Part shown: one piece after another, positions 8,236 through 16,361 of the stretch
Layout of the letters: every line of letters starts with the position of its first letter
Numbering within the stretch: position 1 is the first letter of the stretch
Assembly: GCF_001953875.1 (NCBI RefSeq)
Contig: NZ_MQUR01000056.1
Coordinates: 1 to 52,007, forward strand
Source of the DNA: Streptomyces amritsarensis
GTDB taxonomy: Bacteria; Actinomycetota; Actinomycetes; Streptomycetales; Streptomycetaceae
Direction of reading: 5' to 3'
DNA length: 52,007 nt
Position numbers and translations under genes: made by a program
The notes under the pieces: generated by a model
The model's input: the letters and a program-made list of their open reading frames with translations, nothing else
What the model was told of the DNA's origin: nothing
Databases searched by the model: none

Positions 8236-8244
8236 AGCCGTCCG

Positions 8245-9483
8245 TCACCAGACCCGGACCGAGCCGCCCCTGGCGAAGGCCGGGCTGGTGGCCCCGGGCG
8301 GGATCCGGGTCAGGGGTTCGGCGATCTCCGAGACCAGCGGGCCGTGCTTGGCCGCGAGGGCGTCCAGCAGGGTCAGGTCGAAGCCGTACACGCGGGCCGC
8401 GTTGCCGCCGGCCATCGCGGCGACCTCGTCCCGCGGGAGGCCCGCGTAGGCGATGCGGAGGCCTTCGCGGGAGTACGGGGTCGTGCCCTCGTCGTGGGGG
8501 TAGTCGCTCCCCCACATGATCTTGTCGAGGCCGATCCGGTCCCGCAGCGGGACCTCGTGGGGGCGCATGAAGCTGGCCCCCACGAAGCAGTTGTCCCGCC
8601 AGACCTCGCTCGGGCCCCGGCCCATCGCCTCGGCGAGGCCGGCCCCGAACTTCGCCTCGGCGGTGGCCGAGGCCGCGACCAGGCGGCCGTGGTAGTAGTC
8701 CAGCATCTCCAGCACGCCCGGGATCCAGCCGGAGCCCTGTTCCGTCAGGACCAGCTTCAGGCCCGGGTGGCGCCGGAACGCCCCGCCGAAGACGAGGTGC
8801 CACAGGGCCCGGTGGGAGAACCAGGTCGTCTCCACCATGAAGACGGCCCGGGCCGCCGGTTCGTCGCCGAGCGGCGGCGACGCCGAGCCGCCGTGGTGGT
8901 TGACCGGGACGTCCAGCTCTTCGCACACCGCCCAGATGGGGTCGTAGGCCGCCGAGTACAGCTCGGGGACGGGGGAGCCGGGCGGCACACCGGGCAGCAG
9001 GATGCCGCCCGTCAGGCCCGCCGCCTTCGTGCGGCGGATCTCCCGCACCGCCGCGTCGACGTCGTTGAGGAGGATCTGCGCGACGCCCGCCCGCCGTCCT
9101 GGTGCGTCCGCGCAGAAGTCCGCCAGCCAGCGGTTGTGGGCCTGCAGGCCGGCCCACCGCATCGCGAACTCCGCGGCTGTCGGCGGCTGCGCCATCAGGG
9201 AGGCCTTGGGGAAGAACGGCGGGACGGTGTTGGGGAAGACGACCTCGGCGACGATGCCGTCCGCCTCCAGTTCCGCCAGGCGCCGCGCGGAGTTCCAGTT
9301 GCGGTCCGCCGTGTCGGCGAGGAGGTCCTCGTAGGGGTTCACGTAGGTGGCGGCCCAGGCGTCGAACTCGTCGTGGTACCGCTTCTCCAGGTACGGCTTG
9401 TAGTCCAGGAGGTCGGCGCCCGCGTGGCAGTCCGCCGAGATCACGGTGTAGCGGTCGTCGCCGGTCGCCGCGAAGCCGGTCAC
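8245..9483 (-). CDS. Amidohydrolase 2-family protein, DCHAG type (second paralogue)
   Basis: A 412-residue TIM-barrel protein of the amidohydrolase 2 group, which also holds metal-dependent decarboxylases such as ACMSD and resorcylate decarboxylase. The usual first HxH is replaced by ISADCHAG. Other likely metal or active-site positions are VNHHGG, TEQGSGW (Glu where the family often has His) and the terminal WGSDYPH. The GTG start at 9483 overlaps the stop of the upstream paralogue by four bases. Last gene of a four-gene operon. The substrate is unknown; the altered metal site makes a standard hydrolase call unsafe. Confidence 0.82.
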   Translation of the reverse strand: MTGFAATGDDRYTVISADCHAGADLLDYKPYLEKRYHDEFDAWAATYVNPYEDLLADTADRNWNSARRLAELEADGIVAEVVFPNTVPPFFPKASLMAQPPTAAEFAMRWAGLQAHNRWLADFCADAPGRRAGVAQILLNDVDAAVREIRRTKAAGLTGGILLPGVPPGSPVPELYSAAYDPIWAVCEELDVPVNHHGGSASPPLGDEPAARAVFMVETTWFSHRALWHLVFGGAFRRHPGLKLVLTEQGSGWIPGVLEMLDYYHGRLVAASATAEAKFGAGLAEAMGRGPSEVWRDNCFVGASFMRPHEVPLRDRIGLDKIMWGSDYPHDEGTTPYSREGLRIAYAGLPRDEVAAMAGGNAARVYGFDLTLLDALAAKHGPLVSEIAEPLTRIPPGATSPAFARGGSVRVW

Positions 9484-10808
9484 TGCGCAACCCCCAGTAC
9501 CGGGAAGTCGTGTCCGGTCAGCCAGTGCCGGCCCACCTCGCGCGAGCGCGCCCAGGACGCCGCCACCGCCGCCTGGTCCCGGGACTGGTCCAGCTCGGCC
9601 GGGGTGGGGCCGATCCGGCGGGCGGTCGGGGCCAGCTTGGCGGTGTCGAAGCCGAAGACCTCGGCCGCGGCGAGGCCCAGCATCCGGCGGGTCTCGTCGA
9701 CGGGGATGTCGTGGAAGGTGTTCCTCAGCCAGCTCCGGGTGTTCGGCCAGGTGCCCTCGGGGTGCGGGAAGTCCGAGCCCCACAGGATGTTGTCCACGCC
9801 GATCTCGTAGCGCTGGGCCAGTTCCCGCCGCTTGGTGTTCGTCGCGCAGACGAACACCTGGCGGTCCAGGTACTCGCTCGGCGGCCGCTTCAGCTCCTCG
9901 AAGGGCGAGAGCTTCTTGCCGCCGTGCGCGCCGAGGTAGAGCCGGTCCATGAACCACAGCTGGTTCGGCAGCCACCAGCAGCCCGACTCGGCGACCCCGA
10001 ACTTCAGGCCCGGGTGCCGCTCGAACACTCCGGACCAGAGCAGGAACCACAGCGGGCGGGCCGGCCACCAGGTGACCTCGGAGACGAAGATGCCCAGGTG
10101 GTCGCCGTACTCGTGGCGCGGCGAGGACCCGGAGTGGGTGACGATCGGCATCCGCGTCTCGGCCGCCGCCGCCCAGACCGGGTCGTAGCGGCGGTCGTGG
10201 TAGGGCGCCTTGTCCACCCACATGGCGGGGATCATCAGCGCGCCCAGCCCGGACTCCTTGGCGCGGTGGATCTCGGCGACGACCGTGTCCGGCTCGCCGG
10301 TGATGGGCAGCAGGGCGACGCCGCAGTGGCGCTCGGGGGTCTGGGAGACGAACTCGGCCAGCCAGCGGTTGTGCGCCTGCGCGCCCGCCATGCCGAGCTC
10401 GGGGTCCTGGTCGCCGGAGAGCCCGAGGCCCACCCCGAAGGGGGCGGCGGTCTGGCTGTCGACGGCGTCGGCGTCGGGGAAGACGACCTCGCCGGCCACG
10501 CCGTCGCCGTCGAGCTCCTTCAGCCGCTGCCCGGTGTCCCAGCCTCCCCGCAGGCCCTCCTCGTGATCGTGGAACCACTTCTCGGCGAAGGCCTCGTTGC
10601 GGACGCCCAGCCGGGTGGCCTCCGCGCGGCGGGCGTCGCGCTGGCCGAGGAACTCCTCGAAGCGGCGGTGGAAGCGGGAGTCGAGGTAGGGGCGGTACTG
10701 CTCCGTGGGCAGGCCTGCGTGGCAGTCGGAGGAGATGATCAGGTACGGGTCTTCGTACGGGGTGTCAGTCGCGGTGTCGGTCGCGGTGGTCCTCGTGGTG
10801 TCGCTCAT
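9480..10808 (-). CDS. Amidohydrolase 2-family protein, DCHAG type (first paralogue)
   Basis: A 442-residue paralogue of the following gene: IISSDCHAG near residue 27, PIVTHSGSS in mid-barrel, VAESGCWW (again Glu instead of His) and WGSDFPHPEG near residue 350. An extra segment of about 30 residues around 45-85 distinguishes it from its partner. ATG at 10808 with GAGGAG upstream; 12 nt separate it from the SDR gene. Two dissimilar paralogues that overlap by four bases may form a heteromer or act on consecutive intermediates; this is inference. Confidence 0.82.
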   Translation of the reverse strand: MSDTTRTTATDTATDTPYEDPYLIISSDCHAGLPTEQYRPYLDSRFHRRFEEFLGQRDARRAEATRLGVRNEAFAEKWFHDHEEGLRGGWDTGQRLKELDGDGVAGEVVFPDADAVDSQTAAPFGVGLGLSGDQDPELGMAGAQAHNRWLAEFVSQTPERHCGVALLPITGEPDTVVAEIHRAKESGLGALMIPAMWVDKAPYHDRRYDPVWAAAAETRMPIVTHSGSSPRHEYGDHLGIFVSEVTWWPARPLWFLLWSGVFERHPGLKFGVAESGCWWLPNQLWFMDRLYLGAHGGKKLSPFEELKRPPSEYLDRQVFVCATNTKRRELAQRYEIGVDNILWGSDFPHPEGTWPNTRSWLRNTFHDIPVDETRRMLGLAAAEVFGFDTAKLAPTARRIGPTPAELDQSRDQAAVAASWARSREVGRHWLTGHDFPVLGVAQ

Positions 10809-10820
10809 GGCGGACGCTCC

Positions 10821-11705
10821 TCAGTCGAGGATGAAGCTCTCCAGGTAGGCGGGGTCGGCGCGGTCGAGCATCGACTGCGACCGGGCGCGGATCTGCCGGT
10901 CGCTGTGCTCGCTCGGCGGCAGCATCCAGAAGCGGTCGGCGCGGATGCCGGCGACGACGTGCTCCGCGACCTCCTCGACCGGGGTGAAGTGCACCTCGTG
11001 GCCGGCCTGCTTCATCGCGGCCTCGTACTGGTCGAGGCGGCGGTACGGGGTCCTGCGCGGGCGCTGCTTCGCGTACCGCTCGGGCCGGTTGCGGTGGGAC
11101 TCCCACAGGCCGGTGCGCAGCATGTGCGGGCCGGGGAAGAGCACGGAGGCGCCGACGGCCGCGCCTTCCGCCTTGAGGTGGGCGTAGAGGGACTCGGTCA
11201 TGGTGACCACGGCGGCCTTGGTGACGGCGTAGACGGAGGCGGTGGGCAGCGGGGCGATGCCGCCGTCGCCGGAGGAGGTGTTGACGACGTGGCCCGGGGC
11301 GCCGCCGGCGATCATGCGGGGGACGAAGGCCTGGATGCCGTGGAAGACGCCCCACACGTTGACGGAGAAGGCCCATTTCCAGTCGTTGGGCTCGTGCTCC
11401 CACATCCGGCCCTCGGCGCCGGAGCCGACGCCCGCGTTGTTGCACAGGACGTGGACGGCGCCGAAGGTGTCGTAGGCCGCGTCGGCGAGGGCGAGCACCG
11501 ACTCGCGGTCGCTGACGTCCACGGTCCGGGCGAGCACCTGCGCCCCGTCCGCGGCGAGTTCGCCGGCGGCCTGGCGCAGGGCGGCCTCCTCGACGTCGGC
11601 GAGGACCACGTTCAGTCCCTCGGCGGCGAAGCGGCGGGCCATGGCGAGGCCGATGCCGCTCGCCGCACCTGTGACGACGGCCGTCCGTCCCGGTTCGAGC
11701 CGCAT
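10821..11705 (-). CDS. Short-chain dehydrogenase/reductase (classical SDR)
   Basis: A 294-residue NAD(P)-dependent oxidoreductase. The Rossmann motif TGAASGIG is near residue 16, NNAGVG follows near 90, the catalytic Ser is in NTSSGDGG, and YAVTK supplies the catalytic Tyr and Lys. The acidic LADVEE segment after strand 2 suggests NAD rather than NADP. It is second in the operon: the start lies one base after the stop of the acetoacetate-decarboxylase-like gene, with GGGAG inside that gene's 3' end. It probably oxidises or reduces an alcohol/ketone intermediate of the pathway encoded here. Confidence 0.88.
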   Translation of the reverse strand: MRLEPGRTAVVTGAASGIGLAMARRFAAEGLNVVLADVEEAALRQAAGELAADGAQVLARTVDVSDRESVLALADAAYDTFGAVHVLCNNAGVGSGAEGRMWEHEPNDWKWAFSVNVWGVFHGIQAFVPRMIAGGAPGHVVNTSSGDGGIAPLPTASVYAVTKAAVVTMTESLYAHLKAEGAAVGASVLFPGPHMLRTGLWESHRNRPERYAKQRPRRTPYRRLDQYEAAMKQAGHEVHFTPVEEVAEHVVAGIRADRFWMLPPSEHSDRQIRARSQSMLDRADPAYLESFILD

Positions 11706-11706
11706 C

Positions 11707-12504
11707 TCACAGGCTCCCTTCCGGCGGGCCGTCGAGGATCTGCAGGGGGTCGTCGTAGCGCTGGTGGATGTACGGGAGCAGGGCCTGTGCGCTGACCCGC
11801 TCGACGACCCGGCCCTTCTGGTCGGTGGTCTTCTCGCCGAGGGTGATCTCCACGATCCGGCGGACGGGGAGGTCGGCCACGGGGTCGAACATCGACTCGC
11901 GCAGGACGATGTCGCCGGTGACGTGCTCCAGCCTGCGGACCTTCTCGTGACGGACGCAGTGCACGAGGACCGGGTCCCCGTCGAGGCCCGAACCGTCGAC
12001 GGTGGGCAGGAACTTGAAGTAGAAGTCGGTCTTCCGGGTGGGCTCGGGCAGGGGGAGCGGGCGGTCCACGGCGCCGCGGACCTCGACGAAGGCGATGCCG
12101 TGCCGGGCGAGGGCGGCGCGTACGACGAGGCCGTCGCGCTCGACGGTGACCTCGCCCAGCTTCTTCGGTTCGCCGAAGACCTCGCGGCCGCCGGTCAGGG
12201 CGCGCTCGTGGGTCATCGGCATGACCAGCGGGTACCAGCCCTCCACGCCGTCGTGCCGGGCGGCGACGGCCACCGAGCCGGCGCCGAGCGGGTAGCCGGG
12301 CAGGTCGACCTGGCTGATGTTCGCCCGTACGAGGGGCCGCTCGGACGGTTTGAGCGGCGGCGGGAGGACCGCGGCGACCACGTCGGGATCGGTCTCCCAG
12401 ACGGCGACCACGCCGGTGGACCAGATGTCGGGGAGCTTGGAACTCTTCTCGCGCGACGCGGCGATCTCGGCCTCGGTGCGCGCTCCGTACCGTACGCGTG
12501 CCAT
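11707..12504 (-). CDS. Acetoacetate decarboxylase family protein
   Basis: A 265-residue ADC-fold protein. The segment GREVFGEPKKLGEV carries the tandem lysines that in true acetoacetate decarboxylase form the Schiff base (second Lys lowering the pKa of the first), so the catalytic machinery appears intact. Relatives in this superfamily also act as aldolase-dehydratases, so decarboxylation of acetoacetate itself is not assured. I choose ATG 12504 (MARVRYGAR); an upstream extension would cross the operator. It is first in the operon and divergent from the TetR gene, which probably represses it. Confidence 0.82.
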   Translation of the reverse strand: MARVRYGARTEAEIAASREKSSKLPDIWSTGVVAVWETDPDVVAAVLPPPLKPSERPLVRANISQVDLPGYPLGAGSVAVAARHDGVEGWYPLVMPMTHERALTGGREVFGEPKKLGEVTVERDGLVVRAALARHGIAFVEVRGAVDRPLPLPEPTRKTDFYFKFLPTVDGSGLDGDPVLVHCVRHEKVRRLEHVTGDIVLRESMFDPVADLPVRRIVEITLGEKTTDQKGRVVERVSAQALLPYIHQRYDDPLQILDGPPEGSL

Positions 12505-12531
12505 GTCTCGCACCACCTCTCGGTTCGGGTC

Positions 12532-12546
12532 TGTAACACAGTTACA
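12532..12546. promoter_or_regulatory. Perfect operator palindrome between divergent TetR and operon
   Basis: TGTAAC-ACA-GTTACA, a perfect 6-bp inverted repeat with 3-nt spacer, lies 28-42 nt before the operon's first start codon and 74-88 nt before the TetR start. It is the best candidate binding site for that TetR protein. Confidence 0.65.
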
Positions 12547-12619
12547 CCGCAGCCGATGAAGGGTAAACCCCCGCGCATGCACCAGAATTGACGCACCAAC
12601 AGATCGGTGGACCGCTGAC

Positions 12620-13264
12620 ATGGCCAGATCCTCGCTGACCCGCGACGAGGTGCTGGACGCCGCCGCGTCCCTGGTCAGGCAGCGCGGGCCGGCCGCCCTG
12701 ACGATGCGGGGGCTCGCCGCCGCGCTGGGCACCGCGGTCACGTCCATCTACTGGCACGTCGGCAACCGCGAATCGCTCCTCGACGCCGTCGTGGAGCGGA
12801 CCGTGCAGGAGATGGGCGCGATCTCCCCGGTCGGGCGCACCCCGGCCGAGCGGATCGAGTCGGTGGCCCGGATCCTGCGCCGCGAGCTGCGCGGACGGCC
12901 GCACCTGATCGCGATGGTCCACGAACGCGGCCTCACGGAGCGGATGTTCCTGCCCGCGCAGCAGGCGCTGGTCCACGAGGTGCACGCCGCGGGCCTGCGC
13001 GGCGCCCGGGCGGCCGACGCCGTGCGCGCGGTGCAGTTCCAGATCGTCGGGTTCCTGCTGGTCGAGCGCAACCGCGAGCGCTCCCCCGCCCAGGTCCCGG
13101 CCGAGAGCGAGCTGTGGGACCCGGCGGCGGCCCCCCACGACCCGGCCCTCGCCCGCGCACTGGCCCGGCCCGCGGATCCGGAACGGCTCTTCCTGCTGTC
13201 CGTACGGGCCCTGGTGACGGCCCTGCTGGCACACCCGGCGCCCGCGCCGAGGACCGGCCGGTGA
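12620..13264 (+). CDS. TetR family transcriptional regulator
   Basis: A 214-residue regulator. The N-terminal helix-turn-helix spans about residues 8-52 (LTRDEVLDAAASLV, then LTMRGLAAALGTAVTSIYWHVGNRESLLDAV). The C-terminal half is all-helical and variable, resembling a TetR_C ligand-binding domain. It is divergent from the operon starting at 12504, with a perfect palindrome between them, so it most likely controls that operon and itself. Ligand unknown, presumably a substrate or intermediate of the adjacent enzymes. Confidence 0.9.
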   Translation: MARSSLTRDEVLDAAASLVRQRGPAALTMRGLAAALGTAVTSIYWHVGNRESLLDAVVERTVQEMGAISPVGRTPAERIESVARILRRELRGRPHLIAMVHERGLTERMFLPAQQALVHEVHAAGLRGARAADAVRAVQFQIVGFLLVERNRERSPAQVPAESELWDPAAAPHDPALARALARPADPERLFLLSVRALVTALLAHPAPAPRTGR

Positions 13265-13320
13265 ACCGCTGACCGAGGGTGGGGCCGCGGTGTCAGTCCG
13301 TGCCGATATCCTCTGTGACC

Positions 13321-14292
13321 ATGCTCGACGACCGTACGACCGCAGAGACGACGTGGCCGACCGCGTACCCACAGGGGTACGCGGTCGTCGACGTGGAGAC
13401 CACCGGGCTCGCTCGCGACGACCGGATAGTCTCCGCCGCCGTCTACCGGCTCGACGCCCAGGGCAACGTGGAGGACCACTGGTACAGCCTGGTCAACCCG
13501 CAGCGCGACCCCGGGCCGGTGTGGATCCACGGTCTGACGAGTGATGTGCTCGAAGGTGCGCCGCTCTTCAAGGACATCGCCGAGGAGTTCGCCGGCAGGC
13601 TCGCGGACCGCGTGCTGGTCGCGCACAACGCCATCTTCGACTGGCAGATGATCGCCCGGGAGTACGCGCGTGCCGAGACGACCGCGCCGGTCCGTCAGCG
13701 GCTGTGCACCATCGCCCTGTCCAAGGAGCTGGACCTGCCGCTGCCCAACCACAAGCTGGAGTCGCTCGCCGCACACTTCGGTGTCGTCCAGCAGCGCGCC
13801 CACCACGCCCTCGACGACGCCCGGGTGCTCGCGGAGGCCTTCCGTCCGTCGCTGCACGCCGCCGCGCGGGGCGGCGTACGGCTGCCGCTGCTGGAATGCC
13901 GGCCGCTGACCGAGTGGTCGGACTCGGCCGCCGCCCCGCGCGTGGGCCACCAGGCGTCGTACCGGGGCGGCAGCTGGCGGCCCTCGCGCAGGCGGCCGCC
14001 GTGCCCGCACCCCAATCCGGGGCGCTTCGAGGACGGCAAGCCGCTGAAGCAGGGCATGCGGGTGGCCTTCTCCGGTGACACCTCGGTGGAGCGGGAGCTG
14101 CTGGAGGACCGGGCGGTCGAGGCGGGCCTGCACGTCGCGACGAGCGTGTCGCGGCTCACCAGCCTCCTGGTGACGAACGACCCGGACTCGGCGACCTCGA
14201 AGACGGTCAAGGCGAAGGCGTTCGGCACCCCGGTGGTCGACGAGGCGGCCTTCACGCAGCTACTGCGGGACGTCGCCCCGGCCGGGGAATGA
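13321..14292 (+). CDS. DEDDh 3'-5' exonuclease with C-terminal BRCT domain
   Basis: A 323-residue protein. Residues 18-180 are a DnaQ-like exonuclease: Asp24 and Glu26 in DVETTG, HNAIFDWQM, and HHALDDA for the last His and Asp. A basic linker (about 200-240) is followed by a BRCT-like domain (GMRVAFSGDTS to the end), the same arrangement as in some DNA polymerase III epsilon-like proteins of actinobacteria. The start at 13321 is preferred over a 14-residue extension at 13279 that lacks family similarity. Probable role in DNA repair or proofreading outside the main replicase; partner unknown. Confidence 0.85.
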   Translation: MLDDRTTAETTWPTAYPQGYAVVDVETTGLARDDRIVSAAVYRLDAQGNVEDHWYSLVNPQRDPGPVWIHGLTSDVLEGAPLFKDIAEEFAGRLADRVLVAHNAIFDWQMIAREYARAETTAPVRQRLCTIALSKELDLPLPNHKLESLAAHFGVVQQRAHHALDDARVLAEAFRPSLHAAARGGVRLPLLECRPLTEWSDSAAAPRVGHQASYRGGSWRPSRRRPPCPHPNPGRFEDGKPLKQGMRVAFSGDTSVERELLEDRAVEAGLHVATSVSRLTSLLVTNDPDSATSKTVKAKAFGTPVVDEAAFTQLLRDVAPAGE

Positions 14293-14413
14293 CCGGCCGA
14301 TGAGCGGCGGGTGAGCGGACCGGCCCCCGGCCGTTGGTCCGGGCGGGTGTCCGCGCGGCGACTCACCAGGGTGGATCTTGTTCCGCTGCTCCGCCGTGCG
14401 CAGCATGCGGCGC

Positions 14414-14647
14414 ATGGCACGTTGTGAGGTCTGCGGAAACGATTACGGCATGTCCTTCGAGGTGCACGCGCAGGGCGCCGTGCACGTCTTCGACTGCTTC
14501 TCCTGCGCCATCCACCGCATGGCGCCCATCTGCGAGCACTGCCGGGTCCAGATCATCGGACAGGGCGTCGAGGTCGAGGGGCAGTGGTTCTGCGGCGGGC
14601 ACTGCGCCCGAGCGGAAGGGAAGGTGGGCATCGTCGACCACGTCTGA
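14414..14647 (+). CDS. Small Cys-rich zinc-ribbon/LIM-like protein
   Basis: A 77-residue protein with eight Cys (4, 7, 28, 31, 40, 43, 60, 64) and several His, spaced as CxxC...CxxC...CxxC...CxxxC, enough for two zinc sites. It resembles the conserved streptomycete proteins labelled prokaryotic metallothionein or LIM-like. ATG at 14414 gives the conserved MARCEVCGND start; upstream in-frame codons look spurious. It lies between the exonuclease gene and surf1, 80 nt before the latter. Whether it binds zinc structurally, stores metal or binds DNA or protein cannot be told. Confidence 0.75.
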   Translation: MARCEVCGNDYGMSFEVHAQGAVHVFDCFSCAIHRMAPICEHCRVQIIGQGVEVEGQWFCGGHCARAEGKVGIVDHV

Positions 14648-14727
14648 CCCCCTTCTTCCTCCTCCCCGCGACCCCGGAGGGCCACCCGGCCGCCGGGGTC
14701 GCCGTCGGCCGGGGTACCGTCGTGGGC

Positions 14728-15519
14728 GTGTACCGCTTTGTGCTGACCCGGCAGTGGGTGTCCCTCACCCTCATCGCCCTCGTCCTCATCCCTGTGATGA
14801 TCAAGCTCGGGTTCTGGCAGTACCACCGCCATGTGCACCGGGTCGCGCAGAACCAGCTGATCGAGGCGAACCTGCGGGCGAAGCCGGTCCCGGTGACGGA
14901 GGTCACCTCCCCCGGCCACAAGGTCCCCCGCGCCGACTTCTGGCGCGCGGTCACCGCCACCGGCACGTACGACTCCGCGCGCGAGGTGGTCGTGCGGATG
15001 CGGACCTCGAACGACGACAAGGTCGGCTTCCACGTCCTGACCCCCCTCGTCCTCGCCGACGGCAAGGTGGTGCTGGTCGATCGCGGCTGGGTGCCGGGCG
15101 GCGGCGACCCGCGTGCTTACCCGCCGGTGCCGGCCCCGCCCGCGGGCGAGGTCACGGTCACCGGCCGGCTGAAGGCCGACGAGACCAGCGGCGGCAGCGG
15201 CATCAAGGACCGCAAGGGCCTGCCCGACCGCCAGGTGATGCTCATCAACAGCGAGCAGCAGGCCGAGTCCCTGGGCCGGCCGGTCCTCGGCGGGTACCTG
15301 GAACTGACCGATCCGGCACCGGCGGACGGCAGCCCCGAGACCGTCGCCGACCCCGACCACGACTCGATCGGCGCGCACATGGCGTACGCGGTCCAGTGGT
15401 GGCTGTTCGCCTCCGCGGTGCCGGTGGGCTGGCTGGTCCTCGTACGGCGCGAGAAGCGCGACCGCGAGGAGGCCGCGGCCCGGGCCGAAGCGGCCGAACA
15501 GGAGCCCGCGACGGCGTAG
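14728..15519 (+). CDS. SURF1 family cytochrome oxidase assembly protein
   Basis: A 263-residue inner-membrane protein with a transmembrane helix near each end (LTRQWVSLTLIALVLIPV at residues 6-23; AVQWWLFASAVPVGWLVLV around 215-235) and an intervening extracytoplasmic domain. Family marks are LGFWQYHRH after helix 1, VLVDRGWVP, and HMAYAVQWW before helix 2. SURF1 assists haem a insertion into cytochrome c oxidase subunit I. The GTG at 14728 gives the standard N-terminus; an open frame further upstream overlaps the Cys-rich gene and is not homologous. The Lys/Arg/Ala tail is cytoplasmic. Confidence 0.9.
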   Translation: MYRFVLTRQWVSLTLIALVLIPVMIKLGFWQYHRHVHRVAQNQLIEANLRAKPVPVTEVTSPGHKVPRADFWRAVTATGTYDSAREVVVRMRTSNDDKVGFHVLTPLVLADGKVVLVDRGWVPGGGDPRAYPPVPAPPAGEVTVTGRLKADETSGGSGIKDRKGLPDRQVMLINSEQQAESLGRPVLGGYLELTDPAPADGSPETVADPDHDSIGAHMAYAVQWWLFASAVPVGWLVLVRREKRDREEAAARAEAAEQEPATA

Positions 15520-15529
15520 CGTGTCGGGC

Positions 15530-16285
15530 ATGGATCTTGGACTGAAAGACCGTGTCTACATCGTCACCGGGGCCACGCGCGGCCTCGGTTTCGCCTCCGC
15601 CCGGGAACTGGTCGCCGACGGCGCGAAGGTCCTCGTGACGGGACGGGACGAGAAGCGGACGGCCGACGCCGCCGCCGAACTCGGCCCGAACGCCGTGGGG
15701 GCGGCCGCTGACAACGCGGACCCGGCGGCGGCCGGGCGGCTGATCGCCACGGCGCGCGAGCGCTTCGGCCGCTTCGACGGCATCCTCATCAGCGTCGGCG
15801 GCCCCGTCCCGGGCTTCGCCGTCGACAGCACCGACGAGCAGTGGTCGGCCGCCTTCGAGTCGGTCTTCCTCGGTGCGGTACGCCTCGCCCGGGCGGCCGC
15901 CGCGGTGCTGGGCGAGGGCGGGGTCATCGGCTTCGTCCTGTCGGGCTCGGTCCACGAGCCGATCCCGGGACTGACCATCTCCAACGGCCTGCGCCCGGGC
16001 CTGGCCGGCTTCGCGAAGTCCCTCTCGGTGGAACTCGGTCCGCGCGGGATCCGCGTCATCGGCCTGCTGCCGGCCCGCATCGACACCGACCGGGTGCGGG
16101 AGCTCGACGCGCTGTCCGGCGACGCCGCCGCCGCCCGCGCGGGCAACGAGTCCCGCATCCCGCTGCGCCGGTACGGCTCCCCGCAGGAGTTCGGGCGCGC
16201 GGCCGCGTTCCTGCTCTCGCCGGCCGCCTCGTACCTGACCGGCGTGATGCTCCCGGTCGACGGCGGCTCCCGGCACGGCTTCTGA
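15530..16285 (+). CDS. SDR family protein with altered active site
   Basis: A 251-residue short-chain dehydrogenase fold: TGATRGLG nucleotide motif, NADP-type Arg residues after strand 2 (GRDEKRT), and the C-terminal LPVDGGSRHGF. Alignment by eye of the active-site helix gives SNGLR where classical SDRs have YxxxK, so the catalytic Tyr and Lys appear replaced by Ser and Arg. The SVHEP segment keeps a Ser in the usual region. ATG 15530 is preferred; a GTG at 15521 would add three residues. The gene starts ten bases after surf1. Activity uncertain: a divergent reductase, or a non-catalytic or altered-chemistry member. Confidence 0.8.
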   Translation: MDLGLKDRVYIVTGATRGLGFASARELVADGAKVLVTGRDEKRTADAAAELGPNAVGAAADNADPAAAGRLIATARERFGRFDGILISVGGPVPGFAVDSTDEQWSAAFESVFLGAVRLARAAAAVLGEGGVIGFVLSGSVHEPIPGLTISNGLRPGLAGFAKSLSVELGPRGIRVIGLLPARIDTDRVRELDALSGDAAAARAGNESRIPLRRYGSPQEFGRAAAFLLSPAASYLTGVMLPVDGGSRHGF

Positions 16286-16361
16286 CCGTCCGTCCACGCC
16301 CCGGCCGGTCACGCCCCGGCACGCCGCGGCACGGCACGCCGCAGCCGGCCCCGGCGCGTCC

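Noticed and set aside
9102..11795. 897-codon plus-strand open frame
   Set aside because: Antisense to both amidohydrolases and the SDR; no recognisable domain.
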